Positions 1 through 6,891 of a stretch of 10,022 nt of DNA are shown piece after piece; the stretch's first letter is position 1, and each line of letters begins with the position of its first letter. Source of the DNA: Gonapodya prolifera JEL478 (taxonomy: Eukaryota; Monoblepharomycota; Monoblepharidomycetes; Monoblepharidales; Gonapodyaceae); contig KQ965883.1 of the NCBI GenBank assembly GCA_001574975.1, positions 63,919 to 73,940 on the forward strand. Direction: 5' to 3'. The translations under genes and the position numbers were made by a program. The notes beneath the pieces are model-generated. The model had not been told where the DNA came from. It saw only the letters and a list, made by a program, of their open reading frames with translations, and ran no database searches.

Positions 1-21
1 CACGCCAAGTCGCCAACTTAC

Positions 22-144
22 CACTTTAATTGTTCTAGAGTGGCGGTAGCGGAGGTATACCGGGAGGGAAACGGCAAGAAGCACAACGTAGACTATCAGA
101 GGGACGATGCACACCTCAGTGCACCATTCTTTGAAGGGGCGCAT
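22..144 (-). CDS. First exon of a second 7TM-RGS protein gene, cut off by the window edge
   Basis: This exon reads on the minus strand from an ATG at 144-142 for 41 codons and ends at a GTAAGT donor whose first base is position 21. It encodes a short N-terminus (MRPFKEWCTEVC), then a hydrophobic helix at about residues 13-30 (IVPLIVYVVLLAVSLPVY) and a basic cytosolic turn (RYRHSR). It is the counterpart of exon 1 of the complete gene starting at 4507. The alignment is ungapped at an offset of 4363 bp, with 6 nucleotide differences in 123. Three of the residues change (positions 2, 5 and 17), all conservatively or in the exposed N-terminus. The rest of the gene lies left of the window, so I cannot say whether it is intact or a pseudogene. 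The open frame, start and donor site are all preserved. By homology it should be a membrane G-protein regulator like its neighbour. Confidence 0.75.
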
Positions 145-470
145 TGCGATTTTGATAAGAGGCCAAAGGAATCAGAAGAAAAGGTTCAAGGGGAAAATGG
201 CGGAACTTTTGTCAGGTTCCTGATCGGCGAAACTCACCTCACAATTCCCACACCTTAAACATTCTTCCCTCAGTTCCGCCGAAAGGTGGAAGAATTATTT
301 TCCATGCAAAATGGAACTCAGGATCTCGTCAAACTTCCATCTTGAATCTTGATCTCTCCCACGTCATGGGCGAACGTTGAACTTGTATCAGTTCAGACGG
401 TTTTTATTTATATACAAAAGAAAAAATTTCGTTTTCAATTCTTTGACCCCTTCGTGGTACTGATGGTGCA
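145..470 (-). promoter_or_regulatory. Upstream region of the left-edge 7TM-RGS gene
   Basis: About 110 bp immediately upstream of the start codon at 144 still align with the same region of the complete paralogue. Two blocks are exactly shared: GGCGGAACTTTTGTC at 199-213 (4556-4570 in the other copy) and CTGATCGGCGAA at 220-231 (4586-4597). Beyond about 250 the copies drift apart, though both have a T-rich stretch around 400 or 4810. Conserved blocks in otherwise diverged non-coding DNA suggest promoter or 5' UTR elements. The transcription start is not visible. Confidence 0.4.
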
Positions 471-840
471 ATGTGCCCAGCACGGAGCAGACTCACCCCC
501 TGTGTGGAATGCACGAACAGCAAAATGTTGACACACTCCTCGCTTCCCTATCTTGCCTTGATCTTGTACGGACACGGTCTACTTCCATTTCAGACTGTTC
601 TTTGTTCTTTGCCGCCAGAGCGCAATTTGTCGCGAGTACGAAGTCACGGTATGCTGAGTGAGAGGTCTATGAGTTGGTCCTACTGTGGAGCGAGGGTCAA
701 CAAGAAGCAAGGCTGCGAGGGACTCCGAGTATACGCGATTTCGCTGAAAGTCCTATGCACGAGGGAGTGACTTCTTTCGTTCTTGCGAAATGCACAATGT
801 TGTACATCAAGGAGACCAGAGGGCGGAAGGAGGAAGGGAG
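471..840. other. Intergenic stretch with nothing recognisable
   Basis: Short open frames exist on the plus strand here, but none resembles a known protein, none overlaps a plausible splice model, and their composition does not change by codon position in an obvious way. I see no RNA gene or repeat. Confidence 0.4.
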
Positions 841-950
841 AAATGGAGGACAAGCGCAGAGTATTCAAGAGAGAGAGCTTGGGTTGCGACTTCCGAGGAA
901 GTGGGACAGGAGGGTGCTGACGTTAATTTCGCGAAAGAATGCAAGGCAGT

Positions 951-991
951 ACGAGCACGAGTATGAGCACGAGTCTGAGTATGGACACGAG
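951..991. repeat. Degenerate short tandem repeat
   Basis: About 41 bp built from units close to GAGCACGAGTAT (cgagcacgag, tatgagcacg, agtctgagta and so on). The expansion is present only in direct-repeat copy 1, because the matching place in copy 2 (after 1592) lacks it. It therefore arose after the duplication or was lost from copy 2. Confidence 0.6.
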
Positions 992-1021
992 TTATTCACT
1001 AACAAGCGGCTCTCTCTTGGG

Positions 1022-1072
1022 AAAAACTTGACGTTGTCGACGCCAACACGGATTCTTCAACGTCAAGTTTTT
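1022..1072. repeat. Perfect 15-bp inverted repeat
   Basis: The arms are AAAAACTTGACGTTG at 1022-1036 and CAACGTCAAGTTTTT at 1058-1072, with a 21-base spacer. Outward, the left arm continues as GGG and the right arm as more T then CC, so pairing could extend with a bulge. The arms are two opposed copies of a short motif that recurs at 1681, 1741, 5084 and 5489. This could be a hairpin or the ends of a very small decayed element. No ORF is enclosed. Confidence 0.75.
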
Positions 1073-1514
1073 TTTTCCAAAAAACAGGTGCATGGAGAGA
1101 ATGGACGAGGATGGCGTGATGCAAACGTAGCATCACCAAGCAGAGTGTTGCAAGGGTGTACCAAAAAGGGAGACGCTTTTCGCTTGGGCGACACGTTGCG
1201 ATTGTGTATGTCCTTTCCATGGTGCATCACATTGAACAACGTCCAAAGCGTTCCAGACGTGAGCCACCTTGGCAAAGAGATATATACATGGTGGAGGGTG
1301 CGTCAAGGAACGATACGATATGCCGAGTGTGAGATCGATGAATTGGTCCAACCAGAGGGTGTGTTAGCGAGGGTCGAGTGTCGACGCGACACAAGAGTGG
1401 GAGACGTGAACGACGTGACAAACGTTCTCGTCGCTTTCTCGTGACAAAGAACGCTTCGACGTGGAGTGGAAGAAAAGAGAGGAAATGGTCCATCCATGGA
1501 GAGTGTGAGCCGCG

Positions 1515-1723
1515 GGGTTGCGACTTGTGATTAAGTAAGACAGGAGCGACTTTCGTCGACGCCGCTTTTCGCGAAAGCATGCAAGGTAGTACTCGCGATC
1601 GTTGAGCTCTACCCATTTCAACTAGCGAAGCGTCTTCCTTTAGGGGACCATTGTAAACAGGGGGTGCGAGGTGGGTTGTTCGACGTCCAGTTCTTCTCAA
1701 AGGACAGGTGCATGAAGAGAGTG
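1515..1723. repeat. Degenerate direct repeat, copy 2
   Basis: Second copy of the segment at 881-1103, lacking the GAGCACGAGTAT tract and keeping only one arm of the inverted repeat (from 1681). It is followed directly at 1741 by a further copy of the short arm motif (TCGTCGAGTTCTTCCCAAAA). Confidence 0.6.
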
Positions 1724-1934
1724 TCCGTGGTGGATGATTCATCGTCGAGTTCTTCCCAAAAGAAAGCGGCACGGATAGAGTGGAGTGGAAGGGTACCACT
1801 CGGTGAGCATTCCATGTGTCATTGACAGTCTCTCATCGCTCGAAATGCTCCGCTCTACTTGTCTCCATTTGGCTCTGCCTCGTTCCCTTTCGTCTCGCTC
1901 CTCGGTGTATTCGCTCAAGGCGGACTCCGCGATC

Positions 1935-2060
1935 AATGCATTCCGCTTCGCAGGATGTTCGCCTCCGGCGAGCGTCTCGCTCAGCGCTATCGCACTTACG
2001 CCTCGGTGCTCTGTCTTCCGTGTTTCGCACTCCAGACCTCGCTTCGCGCAGTTTGTCTGG
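1935..2060 (+). repeat. Dispersed GC-rich repeat, plus-oriented copy
   Basis: The core begins TCAGCGCTATCGCACTTACG at 1981 and ends TCCAGACCTC at 2040, about 60 bp. Its first 23 bases recur exactly at 5119-5141. A variant is at 5331-5410. An inverted copy of the whole 60-bp core is at 6608-6667 with good identity and a one-base indel. The flanking part (ATTCCGCTTCGCAGGATGTTCGCC from about 1940) recurs near 5161-5190. The sequence has stop codons in most frames and no recognisable protein. Confidence 0.7.
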
Positions 2061-2440
2061 AGTCTCTTCAAACGCCATCCACAAGCAACAGAGCTGTGAG
2101 CCTTGCAAATGTGGTTCGCATCTCAAGAAACACCAGACTTACGAAAAAAGTATGTGCATTGGAATGTTGAGAGTGCATAACGTCGTGAACAAGGAGCGGC
2201 TCGGCTCCCCGGCCTGTCTCCAAGAAAAGCTCTGCCGACGATCCGATTGAACCGCCAGAATACATTGCTAACGGTGGGTGGTGGCAAAAGGTTCACTGAA
2301 GAGCCGATGTAAAATAGGACTGGGAGGGGTTCTGAGTGATACTCGCTTTCGCTGAAGATGTAGTTTAGTCGCATGGGCAATTACATAAATTCAGCTTCAT
2401 CGCTACCACTCTGCTGGCACAACTTCCCGTGCCCCCACTC
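2061..2440. other. Intergenic DNA and 3' flank of the 7TM-RGS gene
   Basis: No gene is recognisable here. The part nearest 2440 lies downstream of the stop codon of the minus-strand 7TM-RGS gene and should include its 3' UTR. On the minus strand there is an AT-rich patch (GAATTTATGTAATTG, about 2383-2397) that could serve in polyadenylation, but there is no canonical AATAAA. A few words near 2245-2262 (CCAGAATAC) recur near 4921, in keeping with diffuse repeat content. Confidence 0.35.
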
Positions 2441-4507
2441 TCACCCCTTCCCGCGACTGTCCCTCGTACTGCTCCTGCTCGAAAACCGATATTGCGTGCT
2501 CTGCTTTATCACCGGTCCATCCCTCGCCGCCGCCGACGATTTCTCTGGCGATTTCGGGGCCGCCCCCGACGCCTCTTTCAGCGCCATCGCCCGCGCGAAT
2601 TTGGGGTACGTGTTCTCGGACAGGATCCGGAGGACTTCGAGACGCACCGCTGTCGGTCACCGCACACATAATGAAGATGTTGCGTGAGTAACTGCCAACC
2701 GCCCCAGAACGTGAAGGAGGAACACCTCCACCTCCAACTTACCATCAAACACGCCAATCGTGTACTCCCCCGACCGCACCGCTGCCCCTGCCGCCGACGC
2801 GATCACGAACGTTAGGTTCAACTGCATCTCCCCGCCGGGCTGGACGAACCGCTCGTTGATAGCCTGGAACAGCGGCATTGACGCCAGGGGCACGCGGTGC
2901 GCTGCCACGTCCTTGGGGAGCGTTGTGGAAGTGGCGGTGGCGGTGGCGGCGCTCATGCGGCTGCTGCACAAACTCGTCAGTGCCGGAAGCGGACACGACC
3001 TAGTCCGCGCGTCGGCATCGGCGGCGGCGGTGGCGGCTCCGGCGAGCCCAGCAGAGCTGCTGGCGTCCGAGGTCGTGGAGGTAGTCTGGCGCAGGTTTGC
3101 GACCGCGTCTGCGAGCGCTTCGTCGTGCGCCTCGATGAACAGGACGAGCTCGGCGCACAAGTCACGCGCCGCAAAGGACCGGAAGAATTCCCAGAGCGGG
3201 TCGCCCGGGTTGGATTTTGTCAGGCGGTGGAAGGGCACGTCGTGGAAGGTGGTGGTGCTGCGCGTGGCTTGGTGGCGGTTTTCTGGGTGGTGCATGTGGG
3301 GGTTTGGAAGCCGTCGTGGAGAGTCAAGTCGGGGCCTGTTTCGTGTTGCCGCTCTTTGGTTCTCACCTATCCTCCATGCCGTTACTGCAGGCAAAATGAC
3401 CTGCATGGCAAGAGACTCAAGGAGATAGACGATGGGTAAAAGAATTGGTCCTAGTGCGGACTTGATTGTCACGGGGAACCATCCCTCGTGGGAGGCAATC
3501 ACTGCATTTTTGGAAGTTCGGTGGTGAAGGTGATGAGGTGGCGAAAGGGTATTGGCATCTGTCACCTACGCGAAATGAATGAGAGGAAGCCAACGACATT
3601 GTCGGCGGCATATGCAGCACTAAGATAAAACGGCGGGGGNGCATAAGCAGTGGATAGATTACCGCGCCCTTGTCAGAGGTCCTCAGCCGGATGGTGGTGA
3701 CGCGCACCTGATGAAAGCCACGTCCTCGACGTGCCATAGCACCCACGCAAGCACCGGACAAACGGAGCACAGCGCTACGATGAAGCCAGTCTTGAGGAAA
3801 GCGTAGCCTTGTCCGCTAAAGTCGCAAAACACCTCCATGGGGTGAAAGATCTGGTTGGGAATAAAGACAAGGACCGTGCTGACGGCCAAGATGGCGGGGA
3901 TGGCTACGAGGACGATGCGCTGGGTGAGCCATGGGCGGAGCTTCTCGAGCAGAGTGTGAAAGGGTGGCTTGGGAGGCGGTTTGCGGGTGTGGATGGCAGT
4001 CTGGCTGGCGGTGTAACGTGCGACAACCTGGACCGGAAGTGCGAGTGTGGGTGGTGGAGGGAATGGGAAGAACTGGGAACAGAAAACGTACCAATAGACA
4101 CCCAGCAACCTCGCTGAGAAAGATCACACCGTGGCCCCACGACGACACATAGTACTGCACAAAGCAAGCATTGCCCGTTATGCGCGACTCAAACAAGATC
4201 ACACCTTCATGTGATGGTGGGAGATATGAGGGAGAGCGAATGTGAAGAAAATATGCCCACCAAAGAGTTGGAGTGCCTGTCCAAGTATCAAAACCATGGT
4301 AATCCAGGGAGACCGCTTGAAAATGACGACCGTCATCATGGAAGTGGGATGAGCCTCTCCTTCCACGCCAAGTCGCCAACTTACCACTTTAATTGTTCTA
4401 GAGTGGCGGTAGCGGAGGTATACCGGGAGGGAAACGGCAAGAAGCACAACGTAGACTACCAACGGGACGATGCACACCTCAGTGCACCATTCGTGGAAGG
4501 GGTGCAT
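2441..4507 (-). CDS. Seven-transmembrane protein with C-terminal RGS domain (fungal GprK/RGS-7TM type)
   Basis: My splice model has eight exons: 4507-4385, 4315-4261, 4204-4092, 4027-3708, 3619-3570, 3501-3367, 3282-2743 and 2649-2441. All introns are GT...AG, 56-93 bp, and the joined frame gives 514 aa. Hydrophobic helices lie near residues 13-30, 45-64, 83-101, 134-153, 175-195, 206-225 and 236-262. An ARY motif follows helix 3. The RGS domain runs from about 278 (TFHDV) through LCAELVLFIEA (307-317), INERFVQPGGEMQLNL (407-422) and EVLRILSENTYPKF (450-463). It is split by an Ala/Thr/Ser-rich insert at about 330-395. RGS domains normally accelerate GTP hydrolysis by G-alpha; the 7TM part may sense a ligand, which is unknown. 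The start is supported by the paralogue at 144. Exons 1-4, 7 and 8 are well supported. Intron 4 (3707-3620) holds the single N at 3640 and is less certain, as are introns 2 and 6. A further intron in the low-complexity insert cannot be excluded. Confidence 0.85.
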
Positions 4508-4840
4508 TGGGATTCGATCAGAGGGATAAAGAATCAGGAAAAAGTGATTCGAGAGGGCGGAACTTTTGTCTTCTCAAGGTGGCAGCTGATCGGCGAATCA
4601 CGGTCCCACTCCCACTTCCCACACTAAAAAACTTCTTCACCTCCCTTCCTTCTGTAGGCACCGCGACAAAGGTGTCCATGAGAAATCCACAATTCAAAAG
4701 ATGGACCCGACAAAGTCGCGCCCATGAGCTCACCGTCGGTCCACTTGAACACTTGTTATTGGTTCGTTTTGAGTGCCGTTGTCCCAGGAACATACAAAGC
4801 TCGTACTGTAATACTTTTATTTAGGTAAAAGCAATCGAGG
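4508..4840 (-). promoter_or_regulatory. Upstream region of the complete 7TM-RGS gene
   Basis: This is the counterpart of 145-470. The exactly shared blocks are GGCGGAACTTTTGTC at 4556-4570 and CTGATCGGCGAA at 4586-4597, both within 90 bp of the start codon. A CCAAT word on the minus strand lies at 4762-4758, about 250 bp upstream of the ATG, and is not kept in the other copy. A T-rich stretch near 4810 faces the gene. The sequence shows no obvious TATA box at a fixed distance. Confidence 0.4.
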
Positions 4841-4960
4841 GAGTGTATTTCGAATTTATTTGCAGAAAGTTTGATCCAAGGATGGTCGAGTCAGAACTCA
4901 TTGACTTGGGGCTCCCCCCTCCAGAATACGCCGACTGCTCCGATCGTCTGCCATGCATGA

Positions 4961-4983
4961 TGATATCGCCCTCGGTGATATCA
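4961..4983. repeat. Compact inverted repeat
   Basis: TGATATC and GATATCA pair as outer arms. The stem continues inward through one G-T and two C-G pairs, giving a 10-bp stem with a three-base loop (CTC, 4971-4973). It sits in the repeat-rich DNA between the two divergent genes. It could be a chance palindrome or a protein-binding site; there is no T-run to suggest a terminator. Confidence 0.5.
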
Positions 4984-5059
4984 AAGAAACTCCTTTGTAC
5001 GTTGACGAACATTGGGTGTGAAAGATTCCCGGTAAACCCGAACAGGGAGGTCGAAAGAG

Positions 5060-5170
5060 AACAGGGGTGCGCGGTGGCTTGCTCAACGTCCAGTCCTTGC
5101 CAAAGCAACACACCTCGGTCAGCGCTATCGCACTTACGCCTTGGGCTTGCTACGTGAGAGTATTCCGCTC
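5060..5170 (+). repeat. Repeat copy resembling 1659-1710 joined to the dispersed GC-rich core
   Basis: GGGTGCGCGGTGGCTTGCTC followed by AACGTCCAGTCCTTGCCAAAG (about 5065-5105) parallels GGGTGCGAGGTGGGTTGTTC plus ACGTCCAGTTCTTCTCAAAG at 1662-1701. It runs straight into the dispersed core at 5119-5141, whose 23 bases equal 1981-2003. Here the two repeat modules that are about 280 bp apart on the left are adjacent, which suggests a composite element with variable spacing. Confidence 0.6.
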
Positions 5171-5254
5171 CGCAGGGTATTCGCCTCCCGCGGACTCGTC
5201 TGTACTCGATCCGCGACGGTGCAATTTCGCTTCGCGGATCACTCGCCTCGGGCC

Positions 5255-5410
5255 GGACGCCTCGGTCAGCGGCTTGCGGCTTGCGGCGCTTAGGCCTCGA
5301 GGCACGCTCCGCTCCGCGTGGAGACCTAAGTCAGCGCTGTCGCACTCAGGCCTCGGCGCTTGCTACGCTCGCTGTGCTTGCACTTGCGTGCTTCGCACTC
5401 CAGACGTGTC
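5255..5410 (+). repeat. Further copies of the dispersed GC-rich repeat
   Basis: A variant core starts TCAGCGCTGTCGCACTCAGG at 5331 and ends in CACTCCAGACGTG near 5408. It is longer than the 1981-2040 copy because of an inserted CGCTTGC-like tract. Just before it, 5262-5330 holds overlapping words of the same type (CCTCGGTCAGCGGCTTGCGG, TTAGGCCTCGAGG). The array is simple-sequence-like, GC-rich and non-coding. Confidence 0.6.
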
Positions 5411-5488
5411 GTACATGCAGGTTGTCCTGATTTTCTTCAAGACCAAGCACGTGGTATGTACCGATGCGACCGAGCGAAGCGACCATTC

Positions 5489-5510
5489 CTTTGGGAAGAA
5501 CTTGACGTTG
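5489..5510 (-). repeat. Short recurring motif, minus orientation
   Basis: CTTTGGGAAGAACTTGACGT (continuing TG) is the reverse complement of the motif at 1741-1762 and 1681-1702, and closely matches the left arm of the inverted repeat at 1016-1036. Counting 1058 and 5084, six copies are visible in both orientations. Confidence 0.6.
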
Positions 5511-5559
5511 ACAACAGGAAACAGGCGGCAGGCGTGAAGGGTGCGAGGTATGCAACGTA

Positions 5560-6891
5560 AAGAACTTTGAGATGCGTGCAGAGCGTGTCGGGTTGTGTTT
5601 GCAAGTGAGCATTGCCACCGTGACTTGGGCCACACGGAGCAGCAGCTGCGTTCCCGCTGTCATCCGAATCGCGGTGTGTGCTGCCCGTGTCTGTTCTGTC
5701 TGCCGTGCGCCGGTCACGCGTCCGTCTCCGTCTCGGTCCCGTCCAGACGCGAGTGCCGAATGCCGGAGATGAGCCGCATGTTACGTCACGATGAGCCCCT
5801 CACATGCCGCGGGATGATTCACGGCCGACGCACGGGAGAACTGCCATGTGATCTGTGTTTTTGGGTGCGACTGGGCAGGGGACAGGCCCGGCTAAACGGC
5901 TGAACACCCCCCCAAAACCTGCTGTGTCGGACGGGTCGAAAAAAAGGGGAGTTGGGTATGTCCTGCGGCCACCCCAAAAGCAGGTGGAAGTGTCGGCGGT
6001 CTTTTCTCGCCGCGCTTTTAATCAAGCGACTTTCTGCGACTGAACATCGAAGCGCGCTTTCCTTTGCGCTTACTATTCCGTGACCCGCGCCGTTGCATCA
6101 TTCGCGCTTGCTCTTCTCGTGAGTCAGCTGTCCTCGGGACGAGTTGCACCTTGCCCCGTCCCGCACGCTCATCCCCTCCTCTTAACCTCCACCGACTCCC
6201 ACCCGGACCTTAACCCTCCCACTCCACCCCCGTTTCCACTCCCGCGCACCGCGACATCCAGTACCGCCTCATTCATCTCCTGGTGCGTATCTCGTCTCGG
6301 ACCCGCACACACCCATCCACTGTCTCTCTTGGATCGCATCGCATCGCGGTCGCACAGGACAAGGAGATACGGATCGCACGTTTGGTTTAGCGCACGAGGA
6401 CGAAATTCATTCGGACCGTGGACGGGGAAATCGATCTGGAGTGTTGTTACTCCGCTCGTTTCGAGCCCATTCCATTGCACTCCCCCATGACCAAACACGC
6501 GCACACGGACGGGATCAGAGCAGAGCCGCATCGCATCGTCGAGATAAGGGCAAGTGGATATGGATCAGATGATGCGTGTTGATATTTCGAGTCGTTGTTG
6601 CCCCTGCGAGGTCTGGAGTGCTGAAGCACGCGAGACCGAGCACCGAGGCCTAAGCGTGAAGCGCTGACCGAGGCCGATATCGCACAGAGCCCCAAAGTGC
6701 GATAGCACTGACCGGGGACTTTTGTTCTTTCGCGGAGCGAACCCGAGGTCTCGGCTGCGAAAGGGCTCTTTGAGCTTGCGTGGAATCTGTCATGCTCATT
6801 TTCACGCCCATTCTTGTTCACTCACCCTTCCTTGTCACCCCTACTTTTTCCAGAACACTCAACACTCCTCAAACCCACCCATTTAAAAAAA
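5560..6891 (+). promoter_or_regulatory. Upstream region of the desaturase gene
   Basis: No coding gene is recognisable in this 1.3 kb. It holds a CRE-like word TTACGTCA (5781-5788) and a Gcn4/AP-1-like word TGAGTCA (6120-6126). A strongly pyrimidine-rich plus strand runs from about 6140 to 6280, a common look for promoters and 5' UTRs of highly expressed fungal genes. A second pyrimidine-rich stretch (6790-6890) ends in TACTTTTTCCAG at 6842-6853, an excellent 3' splice site, so a 5' UTR intron is possible. The start codon at 6892 has an A-rich context (TTTAAAAAAA before ATG). Binding of any factor is inference from short words only. Confidence 0.45.
6608..6716 (-). repeat. Dispersed GC-rich repeat, inverted copy upstream of OLE1
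   Basis: The reverse complement of 6608-6667 reads TCAGCGCTTCACGCTTAGGC, then CTCGGTGCTC, and ends CACTCCAGACCTC. It parallels 1981-2040 over the full 60 bp with one small indel. Immediately after, 6696-6714 carries a second partial core (TCAGTGCTATCGCACT on the minus strand). Confidence 0.7.

Larger units (their letters stand above)
881..1103. repeat. Degenerate direct repeat, copy 1
   Basis: This segment matches 1515-1723 in the same order. GGGTTGCGACTT is at 881-892 and 1515-1526. A 26-base block beginning TTTCGCGAAAG is at 927-952 and 1567-1592 with 2 mismatches. ACAGGTGCATG followed by a purine-rich tail is at 1084-1103 and 1704-1723 with 2 mismatches. The offset shrinks from about 640 to 620 bp through indels. 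The copy also holds a degenerate GAGCACGAGTAT short tandem repeat (951-991) and a strong inverted repeat (1022-1072). No open frame shared by the two copies is recognisable, so this looks like an old non-coding duplication or a decayed element. Confidence 0.6.

Noticed and set aside
674-1444. 256-codon open frame on the plus strand
   Set aside because: It runs through the direct repeat, the inverted repeat and the GAGCACGAGTAT tract. It shows no recognisable domain, and its length is explained by low stop frequency in repeat DNA.
2760-3428. 222-codon open frame on the plus strand
   Set aside because: It is the antisense shadow of the GC-rich RGS exon, where the minus strand gives recognisable RGS motifs.
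3640-3640. Single N in a run of G/C as a possible frameshift in the receptor gene
   Set aside because: In my model it falls inside intron 4, so it need not affect the reading frame. It only makes that intron boundary less certain.
5100-5410. CRISPR-like spaced repeats
   Set aside because: Copies differ in spacing, length and orientation and lie in eukaryotic intergenic DNA. There is no constant repeat-spacer pattern.
5595-5903. Cysteine-rich small open frame on the plus strand
   Set aside because: Cys and His are spread without a zinc-finger spacing I recognise, there is no signal peptide, and the region behaves as non-coding upstream DNA.
6190-6230. Telomere-like word (TTAACCCTCC)
   Set aside because: There is a single occurrence in pyrimidine-rich DNA with no tandem array.
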